This document shows, piece after piece, positions 34,418 through 44,358 of a stretch of DNA of 47,981 nt. The notes under the pieces are model-generated. The model was not told where the DNA came from and did no database searches. It saw only the letters and a program-made list of their open reading frames with translations. A program made the translations under genes and the position numbers. This DNA comes from Campylobacterota bacterium (GTDB taxonomy: Bacteria; Campylobacterota; Campylobacteria; Campylobacterales; Sulfurovaceae): positions 1 through 47,981 of the forward strand of contig WGAM01000039.1 of NCBI GenBank assembly GCA_015494795.1, written 5' to 3'. Within the stretch, counting starts at the first letter, position 1. The number at the start of each line of letters is the position of its first letter.

Positions 34418-35427
34418 AAAATATTTTAGTAACAGGTGGAGCTGGATTTATTGGTAGTAATTTTATACCATATTTTTTAGATAAGTATGAAGATTACAAA
34501 ATTATAAATTTAGACCTATTAACCTATGCAGGTAGTTTAGAGAACTTAAAAGAGGTTGAAAATAGTATTAGATATAAATTTATAAAAGGAGATATTTGTA
34601 ATAAAGATTTAGTTGAATTTATATTTAGAGAGTATGATATAAGAGGTGTGATACATTTTGCAGCAGAGAGCCATGTCGATAATTCAATCAAAAATCCATC
34701 AATATTTATAGAGACAAATGTCAATGGAACTTTTAATCTTCTAAATAGTGCATATAGATATTGGATGAGTAGTCCATTTAAATATAGAGATGGATATAGA
34801 GACTGTAGATTTCATCATATCTCAACTGATGAGGTATATGGGAGTTTAGGAGATAGTGGACTATTTAGAGAAGATAGCCCTTATGCTCCAAACTCTCCAT
34901 ATAGTGCAAGTAAAGCTAGTGGTGACATGATAGCAAGAAGCTATCACCACACCTATGGATTAAATACAGTAATTACAAACTGCTCTAATAATTATGGAGC
35001 AAAACAGCATAGTGAAAAACTAATTCCAACAATTATTAGAAAAGCTTTAAATAGTGAGCCTATACCGATATATGGAGATGGTAAAAATATTAGAGATTGG
35101 TTATATGTTCTTGACCACTGTTATGGTATAGATTTAGTCTTTCATAATGGAAAAGATGGAGATACATATAATATAGGAGGGAATAATGAGAAGAGAAATT
35201 TAGAGATAGCAGAGATTATATGTGAAATATTAGATAAAACAGTTCCAAAAAAAGAGTCATATAAAAAATTAATAACTTTTGTAGAAGATAGAGCAGGACA
35301 TGATAGAAGATATGCAATAGATGCTACAAAAATAGAAAATGAGTTAGGTTGGAGAGCTAAAGAGAGCTTTGAGAGTGGAATTGAAAAGACAATTAATTGG
35401 TATTTAAATAGAAAGGATAAAAAATGA
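34414..35427 (+). CDS. rfbB: dTDP-glucose 4,6-dehydratase RmlB
   Basis: 337 aa extended SDR. The NAD-binding loop is '[10 protein letters not shown]', the active-site acid is in 'STDEVYG' and the catalytic YxxxK is 'YSASK'. It converts dTDP-glucose to dTDP-4-keto-6-deoxyglucose. It overlaps rfbA and the next aminotransferase by ATGA junctions, so the three-gene block should be translated together and its product handed to the aminotransferase. Confidence 0.96.
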   Translation: MKNILVTGGAGFIGSNFIPYFLDKYEDYKIINLDLLTYAGSLENLKEVENSIRYKFIKGDICNKDLVEFIFREYDIRGVIHFAAESHVDNSIKNPSIFIETNVNGTFNLLNSAYRYWMSSPFKYRDGYRDCRFHHISTDEVYGSLGDSGLFREDSPYAPNSPYSASKASGDMIARSYHHTYGLNTVITNCSNNYGAKQHSEKLIPTIIRKALNSEPIPIYGDGKNIRDWLYVLDHCYGIDLVFHNGKDGDTYNIGGNNEKRNLEIAEIICEILDKTVPKKESYKKLITFVEDRAGHDRRYAIDATKIENELGWRAKESFESGIEKTINWYLNRKDKK

Positions 35428-36518
35428 CTTATGTAACAAAAATATATATGCCACCAAAAGAGAAATTTAAAAAGTATATAGATGGAATATATGAGAGTGG
35501 TTGGCTTACAAATAATGGACCTTTAGTTCAAGAGTTAGAAAAAAAATTAGAAGAGTATTTAGGGGTAAAAAATCTACTATGTATATCTAGTGGAACAGAT
35601 GCCCTACAGTTTGCATATAGGCTACTCCAACAAGACGGAAAAGAGGTAATTACAACACCTTTTAGTTTTGTATCAACAACAAGTGCAATTGTAGCAGAGA
35701 GATTAACGCCTATATTTGCAGATATTGATAGAGAGACATACAATATAGACCCATCTAATATAGAGGAGCTTATTACAGATAATACTATCGCAATAGCACC
35801 ATGTCATGTATTTGGAAATGCTTGTGATATAGATAGAATAGATAGAATTGCTAAAAAGCATAATCTAAAAGTGATATATGATGCCTCACACGCTTTTGAT
35901 GTTAAATATAAGGGTAAACATATATTAAATTATGGTGATATATCAATTATTAGCTTCCATGCAACTAAGATGTTTCACACTATAGAGGGTGCTGCTATTG
36001 TTATTAAAGATGATGAGTTATATGAAAAGGCGAAGATAGTTAGAAACTATGGGATAGATGCACCTGACTCTGTTGCAATGTTAGGAATTAATGCAAAAAT
36101 CAATGAAGTTGAAGCTGCAATGGGGTTATGCATGTTAGATGAAGAGGAGAGAATTTCTAAAGAGAGAAGAGCTAGTTTTTATTTCTATAAAAGAGAGTTA
36201 AAAGATTATGTTCAACTCCAAAAGAGAAATCCAGATGCAACTCAGAGCTATAGCTACTTTCCTATAGTATTTAGAGATGAAAATGAGATGAAGAGAGTAA
36301 GAGAAGAGCTTTTAAAAGAGAATATTGCTGCAAGACAATATTTTAAACCCTCTCTCGATACTCTACCCTTCGTTAAATCTAAAGTAATGAAAAATTCAAG
36401 AGATATTGCAAGTAGAATTTTAGTAATTCCAATGCACTCTAATGTAGAACCAATAGTTAGTAAGATTATTATTAAAACTCTTGAAGAGATACGAGAAAAA
36501 GAAGAGTGTTTAGTATGA
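35424..36518 (+). CDS. DegT/DnrJ/EryC1-family sugar aminotransferase (probable dTDP-4-keto-6-deoxy-sugar C4 transaminase)
   Basis: 364 aa PLP enzyme. The Schiff-base Lys lies in 'SFHATKMFHTIEGAA', the form seen in C4 transaminases of the VioA/WecE/ArnB type, unlike the C3 enzymes such as FdtB or QdtB where 'PGKNLG' is usual. 'CISSGTDAL' binds the PLP phosphate. With RmlA and RmlB upstream, dTDP-4-amino-4,6-dideoxy-glucose or -galactose is the most likely product. It overlaps rfbB and the WbqC-family gene by ATGA junctions. Confidence 0.88.
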   Translation: MTYVTKIYMPPKEKFKKYIDGIYESGWLTNNGPLVQELEKKLEEYLGVKNLLCISSGTDALQFAYRLLQQDGKEVITTPFSFVSTTSAIVAERLTPIFADIDRETYNIDPSNIEELITDNTIAIAPCHVFGNACDIDRIDRIAKKHNLKVIYDASHAFDVKYKGKHILNYGDISIISFHATKMFHTIEGAAIVIKDDELYEKAKIVRNYGIDAPDSVAMLGINAKINEVEAAMGLCMLDEEERISKERRASFYFYKRELKDYVQLQKRNPDATQSYSYFPIVFRDENEMKRVREELLKENIAARQYFKPSLDTLPFVKSKVMKNSRDIASRILVIPMHSNVEPIVSKIIIKTLEEIREKEECLV

Positions 36519-37207
36519 TAGTTGGAAGTAATCAACCATATCTTTTTGCATATATTGGATATTGGCAACTTATAAATCTTGCAGATGTATATGTTATATC
36601 AGATAGTATGCAGTATATCAAAAAGGGTTATATCAATAGAAATAGTATCTTAGTAGATAATAAAAAACATCTATTTACCTTAGAGGTAATAGGAGTTCAT
36701 GGAGATAGCCTAATAAATGAAGTTAAAGTTGGAAATAACTCAAAAAAGATAATTAAAACTATATTTCATGCCTATAAAAAGGCTCCATATTTTGATGAGG
36801 TATTTCCAATAATAGAAGATATTTTAAGTAATAGAGAGAAAAATTTAGCAAAATATATAGGTTACTCCATTAAAACCATCTCCAACTACTTAGATATAGA
36901 TACTAAGTTTATCTATCTAAGTGATTTACAAGGAGAGACAGAATTAAAAGCACAAGCTAGAACAATTGATATATGTAAAAGGGTTGGTGCTACTAAATAT
37001 GTTAATGCTATCGGTGGACAGAAATTATATAAAAGAGAAGACTTTTTAAAAGAGAATATAGAATTAAATTTTTTAAAAACAGATGATTTTCAATATAGAC
37101 AGTTTAATAGTGAGTTTATACCTCATCTCTCTATTATTGATGTAATGATGTTTAACTCAAAAGATGAGGTAAAAAAGTTATTAAATAGATTTAGTTTAAT
37201 AGAATAG
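36515..37207 (+). CDS. WbqC-family protein
   Basis: 230 aa from ATG 36515, which overlaps the aminotransferase stop by ATGA; a GTG at 36506 is the alternative. 'SNQPYLFAYIGYWQLINLADVY' (here cut to two parts: 'NQPYLFAYIGYWQ' and 'LADVYVISDSMQYIKKGY') is the hallmark of the WbqC-like family (PF08889), found in O-antigen and capsule clusters. Biochemistry is largely unknown; amino-sugar acylation or related tailoring has been suggested by context. It lies between a C4 transaminase and a ThDP enzyme. Confidence 0.82.
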   Translation: MIVGSNQPYLFAYIGYWQLINLADVYVISDSMQYIKKGYINRNSILVDNKKHLFTLEVIGVHGDSLINEVKVGNNSKKIIKTIFHAYKKAPYFDEVFPIIEDILSNREKNLAKYIGYSIKTISNYLDIDTKFIYLSDLQGETELKAQARTIDICKRVGATKYVNAIGGQKLYKREDFLKENIELNFLKTDDFQYRQFNSEFIPHLSIIDVMMFNSKDEVKKLLNRFSLIE

Positions 37208-37222
37208 AAAAAAGGATTATAG

Positions 37223-38962
37223 ATGAAAGTATCAGATTATATAGTAGATTTTTTAGTTGAAAATAAAATAGATAAAGTATTTAGTTATATGGGTAAAAAT
37301 ACACATATTTGTGACTCTATAGATAAAAATAGTAGTATAGAGAATGTATTTACAATACATGAGCAGGGTGCAGGCTTCTCTGCTGAAGCTTATGCAAGAG
37401 TGACTGGTAAAACAGGTGTAGCTACAGTAACTAGTGGTCCCGGAGCTACAAATATAATAACAGCTGTAGCAGATTGTTACTCTGATTCAATCCCAACTAT
37501 TTTTATAGTAGTAGATGTACGACATAGTGAATGTAAACAAGATAGAGATGTTAGACAGTTTGGATTTCAAGAGATAGATATTGTATCTATATGTAAACCG
37601 ATTACAAAATATGCAACAGCCATTAATAGCTTAGATGAGCTTAGATATAAACTTGAGAAAGCATATTTTATATCTCAAAATGGGAGAAAGGGACCAATAG
37701 TTATTAGTCTACCTGAAGATTTACAGTTTGTAATGGATTTTGAGCCTAATAGATATAAATCATTCTTTAATAGTGAAGAGTATAAAAAAGATAAAAATGG
37801 AGATATTAATAGAGATATTAAAAAAACTATAGAGCTAATTAATAGTTCAAAAAGACCTCTAATTTTAGTAGGAGGAGGAGTTAGATTATCAAATAGTGTT
37901 AAAGAGTTGAGAGAGTTTGTAAAAAAAACAGATATTCCAATAGTATATTCTCTTATGGGGAAAGATGCTATTAGCAATGAGTATAAGTATAATTTGGGAT
38001 TTATTGGAAACTTTGGGACTAGATATGCAAATTTAACTATTGCTAACTCTGATTTACTTATAGTTTTAGGCTCAAGATTAGATAATCTTCAGACAGGAAG
38101 AAAGATAGAGACATTTGCAAGGGATGCAAAAATTATTCAAGTTGATATAGATAGAGGTGAACTTGGTATTAGAATGGATATAGACCTTCTTATAAACTCT
38201 GATATTAAAGAGTTTATATCTAAATTAAATAGATTTGATATATCTTTAGATATTAAATCGTGGCAAGATAGAGTTTTAAAATATAAGAGAGCATACCCAA
38301 TTGACTACACTCTAAGTGGAACTAAAAAGATGGGGAACTCTATTATCTCTAAACTATCACAAGAGCTAAGAGATGATGATATTATCTGTGTTGATGTTGG
38401 AGAGCATCAGATGTTAGTAGCACAATCATTAAATACAAAAGATAACCAGAGAGTACTCTTCTCTGGTGGATTTGGAACGATGGGGTTTGCTTTACCATCT
38501 GCAATAGGAGCTACTATAGCTACTAATAGAAGAGCTATTGTTATATCCGGAGATGGTGGATTTCAGATGAATATTCAAGAGTTAGAGATAATAAAGAGAC
38601 GAAACCTACCTATTAAGATATTTATTATTAATAATAATAGTTTACATATGATTAAACTAAAACAAGATGCATATTTAGATGGAAACTATGTAGGCTCAAG
38701 AAAAGACTACTCTGCTCCAAATTTTAAAAAAGTTGGAAAAGCCTATGGGATAGATAGCTATAGAGTATCTAATCTAAAAAATATTAAAAAAATCTTTAAA
38801 GAGAGTCTAAAAACCAATAAGGCTCAAATTATAGATATAGGAATAAAAGCAGATATGACAACTGTTGAGCCACGATTAGATTTTAATAGAGCTTTTGAGG
38901 ATATGACACCACATTTAAGTAGAGATGATTTAAAAAAACAGATGTTAATTGAGTTAGCTTAG
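37223..38962 (+). CDS. Acetolactate-synthase-like thiamine diphosphate enzyme
   Basis: 579 aa with the three ThDP domains in order (Pyr, central, PP). E47 in 'IHEQGAGF' is the cofactor-activating Glu, and 'GDGGFQMNIQEL' near residue 440 begins the GDG...NN metal/ThDP motif that ends with 'IINNN'. It resembles the large subunit of acetolactate synthase, but no small subunit or ilv gene is nearby. In polysaccharide loci, relatives such as YerE transfer an acetyl unit onto a keto-sugar to make a branched-chain sugar. Here that, or making an acyl donor for the amino sugar, is plausible. Reaction unproven. Confidence 0.85.
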   Translation: MKVSDYIVDFLVENKIDKVFSYMGKNTHICDSIDKNSSIENVFTIHEQGAGFSAEAYARVTGKTGVATVTSGPGATNIITAVADCYSDSIPTIFIVVDVRHSECKQDRDVRQFGFQEIDIVSICKPITKYATAINSLDELRYKLEKAYFISQNGRKGPIVISLPEDLQFVMDFEPNRYKSFFNSEEYKKDKNGDINRDIKKTIELINSSKRPLILVGGGVRLSNSVKELREFVKKTDIPIVYSLMGKDAISNEYKYNLGFIGNFGTRYANLTIANSDLLIVLGSRLDNLQTGRKIETFARDAKIIQVDIDRGELGIRMDIDLLINSDIKEFISKLNRFDISLDIKSWQDRVLKYKRAYPIDYTLSGTKKMGNSIISKLSQELRDDDIICVDVGEHQMLVAQSLNTKDNQRVLFSGGFGTMGFALPSAIGATIATNRRAIVISGDGGFQMNIQELEIIKRRNLPIKIFIINNNSLHMIKLKQDAYLDGNYVGSRKDYSAPNFKKVGKAYGIDSYRVSNLKNIKKIFKESLKTNKAQIIDIGIKADMTTVEPRLDFNRAFEDMTPHLSRDDLKKQMLIELA

Positions 38963-38977
38963 AAAAAGGAATATAAG

Positions 38978-40432
38978 ATGAGTAGTATAAAATCAAAAGG
39001 AATAGAGGCTTTTATCTGGGATTTACTTGGTAAAGTTTCTGTTCACGCCTCTAGTTTTATTGTTATGATTATCTTAGCGAGACTATTAACTCCTGCTGAT
39101 TTTGGATTAATTGCTATGATTATGGTAATAGTTGGTATTGCTACAATATTCTCAGATATAGGACTTGGAGGGGCAATAATACAGAGAAGAAGACTCCTCC
39201 AGATACACTATTCATCTGTATTTTTCTTTAATATAACAGCAGGTTTTATATTAACTCTATTAACATTCTTCTCATCTAATCTAATTGCTGATTTTTATAA
39301 TAACAGAGAGCTAATACCAATAGTTCAAGTTATGTCAACTCTTTTTATAATTAGCTCTTTTCATGCACTACAGATGGTAATTTTAAGAAAAGAGTTAAAC
39401 TATAAACTATTAACACAAGTTACTCTTACAGCATCTATATCTAGTGGTATTATAGGAATAATATTAGCATTTTTAGATTTTGGAGTATGGAGTTTAGTAG
39501 CACAGATATTATCTCGTGAACTGATTACTAATATTGTAATTTGGAGAAAAACTGCTTGGATACCATCATTTGCATTCTCATTTAAAGCTCTAAAACAGCT
39601 TTGGGGATATGGATTTAATATGTTTCTATCTGGAGTTATAGATACTATCTATGAGAAATTAGACTATATGATAATTGGTAAACTATTCTCTCCTACTATA
39701 TTAGGATTTTTTCATCAAGCAAAACAGTTAAATCAACTTGTAATTAAATACTCATCTGGAAGTTTAATGTCTGTACTATTTCCAATACTAAGTAAAATAC
39801 AGAAAGATATATCCTATTTTAGAAGAGTTGTTATTAAATCTCTAGGAGTAATATGCTTTATAACCTTTTTCATACTAGGAGAGCTATATGTAACAGCAGA
39901 TGAGTTAATAGTTGAACTATTTGGAGATAAATGGGAAGCAACTATTTACTATTTTAAAATATTAGCCCTAAGTGGATTTGCATACCCTATTAGTGCTTTA
40001 ATGGTAAATATCTTAAGTAGTAGAGGAAAATCTAAAGATTTTTTAAAATTAGAGATATATAAAAAGATAATACAATCTGTTAATCTATATATTCTATATC
40101 TCTATGGAATAGATATTTTTCTATATGGACTAATTATAACATCAATATTAGGAACTTCACTAAATATTAAATTTGCAACTAATGAGATTGGTCTCTCTTT
40201 TATGAGTATTATAAGACCAATTATTATTAGTGCATTAATAACAGCTATAGTTACTCTATCTATACTTTTTATTACAAGCTATATTAATTTAAATGATTTT
40301 TTTATGATTATAATAAAAGGGGGACTCTTTATGGTGCTATATATAGCTATTAATTGGATATTTAGAGTTAAATCATTTGAGTATATTATTGAACAGATAC
40401 AACCTATATTAACAAAAAGGATAATAAAATGA
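38978..40432 (+). CDS. PST/WzxC-type lipopolysaccharide or capsule flippase
   Basis: 484 aa, about 12-14 transmembrane helices. The opening 'LLGKVSVHASSFIVMIILARLL' pattern (start 'GIEAFIWDLLGK', then 'LLTPADFGLIAM') marks the MOP-superfamily polysaccharide translocases of the PST group. It probably flips the lipid-linked repeat unit to the periplasm. It starts 15 bp after the ThDP gene and overlaps the next glycosyltransferase by ATGA. A Wzx role fits with Wza/Wzc upstream. Confidence 0.88.
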   Translation: MSSIKSKGIEAFIWDLLGKVSVHASSFIVMIILARLLTPADFGLIAMIMVIVGIATIFSDIGLGGAIIQRRRLLQIHYSSVFFFNITAGFILTLLTFFSSNLIADFYNNRELIPIVQVMSTLFIISSFHALQMVILRKELNYKLLTQVTLTASISSGIIGIILAFLDFGVWSLVAQILSRELITNIVIWRKTAWIPSFAFSFKALKQLWGYGFNMFLSGVIDTIYEKLDYMIIGKLFSPTILGFFHQAKQLNQLVIKYSSGSLMSVLFPILSKIQKDISYFRRVVIKSLGVICFITFFILGELYVTADELIVELFGDKWEATIYYFKILALSGFAYPISALMVNILSSRGKSKDFLKLEIYKKIIQSVNLYILYLYGIDIFLYGLIITSILGTSLNIKFATNEIGLSFMSIIRPIIISALITAIVTLSILFITSYINLNDFFMIIIKGGLFMVLYIAINWIFRVKSFEYIIEQIQPILTKRIIK

Positions 40433-41436
40433 TAAACAGAACAGAAAAAGATATAATGAAAAATTGGAAAAGTAGTAATATAGTTGTAACTATTAGCTGT
40501 GTTACATATAATCATGAATATTGTATCTCTCAAGCACTCGATAGTTTTTTAATGCAAGAGACAGAGTTTGCTTTTGAGGTAATTATACATGATGATGTAT
40601 CAACAGATAAAACAGTAGATATTATTAAAGAGTATCAGAAAAAATTTCCAAATATTATAAAACCAATATATCAAACTGAAAATCAATTTTCACAAGGGAT
40701 AAATCCTATGTCTTTTATCTTAACAAAAGTTAAAGGTAGATATATGGCATTTTGTGATGGAGATGATTTCTGGACAGATAATAAAAAATTAGAAATTCAA
40801 GTAGATATTATGGAGAAAAATCCAAATATTGATATGAGTTTTCACTCTGTATATGAGTTTGTTAATGGTAAAAAGAGAAGAGTTTTAGCTAAACAGGCAG
40901 ATAGTAATAAGATATTCAGACCAAATGAGATTATATTAGGTGGTGGAGAGTTCTGCCCTACTGCATCTTTAATCTTTAGAACTGAAATAGTCTCAAAAAT
41001 TCCAAAAGATTGGTTTAAAAAGATGATACCCGGAGACTATCCTCTACAGATGATAGGCTCTAGTAGAGGTGGAGCTTTATATATAAATAGATGTATGTCA
41101 GCATATAGAGTTGGAGAAGCATCAGCTTGGAGCAATTTAAATTTTGAAAATTCTCAAAAACAGAAAAAACATTTACTATCTTTTCATAAAATGTTAAATA
41201 GAGTTAATAGATATTTAGATAACAGATTTGACAAAGAGATAAAAGAGATTATATATAGTAGTAGTCTAGCTTTTATAAAGAGAAGAGCTATTGATATATC
41301 TATAAGAGATGAGATATTTAATAGATATAGAGATATTTTTTCTAAAAAACAGAAGATATTATGGTATCTATTATATAGAAATCAAGATTTACATAATAGT
41401 TTAGCGAAAATTAAAAATATGGAATTTTTAAAATAA
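40429..41436 (+). CDS. GT2-family glycosyltransferase
   Basis: 335 aa. GT-A fold: 'VTISCVTYNHEYCISQAL' opens the nucleotide-binding half, 'HDDVSTDKT' follows, and the metal-binding acidic motif is 'FCDGDDFW' near residue 104. No transmembrane helix is evident. The ATG overlaps the flippase stop; an internal Met at residue 10 is an alternative start. It is likely one of the enzymes that build the repeat unit on undecaprenyl phosphate in the cytosol. Donor and acceptor are unknown. Confidence 0.85.
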   Translation: MINRTEKDIMKNWKSSNIVVTISCVTYNHEYCISQALDSFLMQETEFAFEVIIHDDVSTDKTVDIIKEYQKKFPNIIKPIYQTENQFSQGINPMSFILTKVKGRYMAFCDGDDFWTDNKKLEIQVDIMEKNPNIDMSFHSVYEFVNGKKRRVLAKQADSNKIFRPNEIILGGGEFCPTASLIFRTEIVSKIPKDWFKKMIPGDYPLQMIGSSRGGALYINRCMSAYRVGEASAWSNLNFENSQKQKKHLLSFHKMLNRVNRYLDNRFDKEIKEIIYSSSLAFIKRRAIDISIRDEIFNRYRDIFSKKQKILWYLLYRNQDLHNSLAKIKNMEFLK

Positions 41437-41437
41437 G

Positions 41438-42484
41438 ATGAAAAAGATACTATTTATTATTAGCTCATTAAATGTCGGTGGTGCTGAGAAGATTTTAACA
41501 ACTCTTGCAAACCATTTTGATAATATTGGATATAAGGTCACTATATTAATAGCCACTAAAAATAGTGGTTTTTTTCCTCTAAATAAAAATATAGAGGTAG
41601 TAGAATTAAAAAGAGTAAAACCTATCTTTACTTTAATAAATGAGTTAAAAAGAGAGATTTTAGCAATTAATCCAGATATTACTATTAGTTTTATGTCAGA
41701 GATGAATATCTTAGCAACCATCGCATCAAAATTAGCTAATAAACCTATATTAGTATCTGAGAGAAGTGCTTATGATTTTTTAGATATTAAACCTATCTGG
41801 AAAAAGCTTAGAAGAGTTATATATCCATTTGTAGATGGTCTTGTTGTATTAACTAATGCAGATAAGAATAGATACCACTTTGTAAAAAATAGATATATTA
41901 TAGAAAATCCTCTTATATTAAAGCATAATCACTTAAATATTAAAAGAGAAAAGATAGTTTTAGCTGTTGGAAGATTAAATCCTGTCAAGGGATTTGATTT
42001 ACTAATTAAAGCCTTTGCAAAAGTTAAAAATAGAGATTGGAGATTAAGAGTTGTAGGAGATGGAAGAGAGAGAGAAAAACTTGAAAAATTAGTTAAAAAA
42101 TTAAATTTAGAAGAGAGAGTTAAACTTATTGGATTGGTAAAAGATGTAGAGTTAGAGTATAAGAGAGCATCTATATTTGTACTATCTTCGAGAACTGAAG
42201 GTTTTCCGGGGGTATTATGTGAAGCTATGGGATATGGTTGTGCTGTTATATCTTTTGACTCTCCATCAGCACCTAGAGAGATTATAACAGATAAAAAAGA
42301 TGGAATATTAGTTAAACCTAATAGTATAGAAGAGTTAGCCTCTAAAATAGATTATCTAATAGATAATCCTAAAATAAGAGATAATTTAGCACAAAATGCA
42401 CAAAAAATATCTAATAGACTCTCAATAGATATAATTGGAATTAAGTGGTTTAGAGTAATAGATAAAATATTAAGAAGGGGATAA
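41438..42484 (+). CDS. GT4-family glycosyltransferase (GT-B fold)
   Basis: 348 aa. N-terminal 'SLNVGGAEK' glycine loop, then 'AVGRLNPVKGFDLLIKA' and 'SSRTEGFPGVLCEAM', where the ExxxxxxxE pair binds the donor phosphate. These mark retaining GT4 enzymes. It starts one base after the GT2 stop. It probably adds a sugar to the repeat unit in the cytosol; specificity cannot be read from sequence. Confidence 0.88.
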   Translation: MKKILFIISSLNVGGAEKILTTLANHFDNIGYKVTILIATKNSGFFPLNKNIEVVELKRVKPIFTLINELKREILAINPDITISFMSEMNILATIASKLANKPILVSERSAYDFLDIKPIWKKLRRVIYPFVDGLVVLTNADKNRYHFVKNRYIIENPLILKHNHLNIKREKIVLAVGRLNPVKGFDLLIKAFAKVKNRDWRLRVVGDGREREKLEKLVKKLNLEERVKLIGLVKDVELEYKRASIFVLSSRTEGFPGVLCEAMGYGCAVISFDSPSAPREIITDKKDGILVKPNSIEELASKIDYLIDNPKIRDNLAQNAQKISNRLSIDIIGIKWFRVIDKILRRG

Positions 42485-42488
42485 TAAA

Positions 42489-44345
42489 GTGTGTGGAATA
42501 GTAGGATTTAATTGTAAAGATAGCAAAAAATTAGAGAGTATGATGAACTCAATTAGACATAGAGGGCCAGATGATAGTGGTACTTTTGAGAGTAAAAATT
42601 TCTCTTTAGGTCATGTTAGACTCTCTATTTTAGATTTAAGCTCTCATGGACACCAACCAATGCACTATAAAAATCTATCAATGGTATATAATGGAGAGAT
42701 ATATAATTTTAAAGAGATAAAAGAGGAGTTAAAAACTTACGGTTATAAATTTAACTCATATAGTGATAGTGAAGTGGTGCTTAAAGCTTACCATAAATGG
42801 GGGGTAGATGCAATTAATAGATTTATTGGTATGTTTGCAATTGCAATATATGATAATATATCTTTAGAGTTAACTCTTATTAGAGATAGAGTTGGTGTAA
42901 AACCACTATACTACTACTTTGATGGTAGAGATTTTGTTTTTGGTAGTGAATTAAAACCAATTATAGAGTTTTTTAGAGATAAAAAAGAGTTAAAGATTAG
43001 TAAAGATGCACTATTTGAGTATTTTAAAGTTGGATATATCTCTTCAAATCTATCTATTTTTGAAAATTGCTATAAGGTTCCAGCAGGAAACTATCTTATA
43101 TTTAACACTCAAAAATCTAAAATAGAGATAAAAGAGTATTGGTCAATCTTACCATTTTTTAAACTTCCAAAATTCCAAAAGAGTGAAGAGGAGTTAATTG
43201 ATGAGCTTGAGTCTATTTTAATAAAAGCTTTTAGATATAGAATGGTATCAGATGTGCCTGTAGGAATATTTTTGAGTGGAGGAGTTGATAGTAGTATTGT
43301 AGCATCAATTCTACAGAAACATTATGGAAATATTCATACATTTACAATAGGTTTTAAAGAAGAAAAATATAATGAAGCTAAATATGCCAAAGAGGTAGCA
43401 GAGTATATTGGTACAACACATACAGAGAAATATTTAGATATCTCAGGTGCAAAAGATATATTAGATAGATTTGTTGAAATTTATGATGAGCCATTTGGAG
43501 ATAGTAGTGGAATCCCAACAACTCTAGTATCTCAAGTAGCAAGAGATACAGATGTAAAAGTTGTATTGAGTGCAGATGGTGGAGACGAGATATTTTGTGG
43601 ATATAGAAGATATTGGACTATTAATAATATTGGTAATAAAATATTTAAAGTTCCATACACTATTAGAAGAGGAACTAACTCTATTATGAATTTAATAGGA
43701 GATAAAAATATCTCTAAAGTCATAACTAATAGTAATATAGAATTTAAATATAAATTGATACATAAAATTTTAAAAAATAGCAATAGCTGGAGAGATATAT
43801 ATCTAGCACTGACAAGTTATGATATAGATGGATTATTAGATTTTGAAAAAAAGATAGATGAAAATAGTTTTGAAATAGGAGAGAAGATAGCTCCTATGCA
43901 GGGTATGATGTTGTGGGATTATCATAGATATATGGTTGATGATATTTTAACTAAAGTTGACAGAGCCACAATGAGTCTATCTATTGAGGGGAGAGAGCCT
44001 CTCCTTGACCATAATATAGCTGAGTTTATGGCACAAGTACCTTTTGAGATGAAGTATAAAAATGGAGATAGTAAATATCTATTAAAAAAAGTCCTAGAAA
44101 GATATATTCCAAAAGAGATGATATATAGAAAAAAGATGGGGTTTGGAATACCTATATTTGAGTGGTTCAGTAGAGACTTAAAAAAACTATTTGATATATA
44201 TTTTCAAAAATCTAAACTAGCTAAACATAACCTTTTAAATCAAGAGTATATAGATAGAGAGTATAAAAAGATGAGTAAAAAAAATATTGTAAATTTATGG
44301 CATATTTTAATATTTCAAATATGGTATGAAAAGTATATGAGATAG
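42489..44345 (+). CDS. asnB: Asparagine synthase-like glutamine amidotransferase (AsnB family)
   Basis: 618 aa. GTG start followed by the nucleophile Cys2 ('MCGIVGF'); 'RHRGPDDSG' and 'NGEIYNF' complete the Ntn glutaminase, and the synthetase ATP loop is 'SGGVDSS' near residue 260. In a polysaccharide cluster such enzymes usually amidate a uronic acid carboxyl group (WbpS-like role) instead of making asparagine. The heparinase-like gene that begins at the right edge fits a uronic-acid-containing polymer. True asparagine synthesis cannot be excluded. Confidence 0.92.
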   Translation: MCGIVGFNCKDSKKLESMMNSIRHRGPDDSGTFESKNFSLGHVRLSILDLSSHGHQPMHYKNLSMVYNGEIYNFKEIKEELKTYGYKFNSYSDSEVVLKAYHKWGVDAINRFIGMFAIAIYDNISLELTLIRDRVGVKPLYYYFDGRDFVFGSELKPIIEFFRDKKELKISKDALFEYFKVGYISSNLSIFENCYKVPAGNYLIFNTQKSKIEIKEYWSILPFFKLPKFQKSEEELIDELESILIKAFRYRMVSDVPVGIFLSGGVDSSIVASILQKHYGNIHTFTIGFKEEKYNEAKYAKEVAEYIGTTHTEKYLDISGAKDILDRFVEIYDEPFGDSSGIPTTLVSQVARDTDVKVVLSADGGDEIFCGYRRYWTINNIGNKIFKVPYTIRRGTNSIMNLIGDKNISKVITNSNIEFKYKLIHKILKNSNSWRDIYLALTSYDIDGLLDFEKKIDENSFEIGEKIAPMQGMMLWDYHRYMVDDILTKVDRATMSLSIEGREPLLDHNIAEFMAQVPFEMKYKNGDSKYLLKKVLERYIPKEMIYRKKMGFGIPIFEWFSRDLKKLFDIYFQKSKLAKHNLLNQEYIDREYKKMSKKNIVNLWHILIFQIWYEKYMR

Positions 44346-44358
44346 AGGATATATAGTT

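Noticed and set aside
33554-35427. dTDP-rhamnose pathway
   Set aside because: RmlA and RmlB are present but RmlC and RmlD are not, and a transaminase follows directly.
36254-36568. Minus-strand frame across the transaminase-WbqC junction
   Set aside because: Shadow of two conserved genes; no independent support.
37223-38962. Housekeeping acetolactate synthase (ilvB)
   Set aside because: No ilvH or ilvC neighbour, and it lies inside a glycan cluster. A biosynthetic role in sugar or acyl tailoring is more likely, though not proven.
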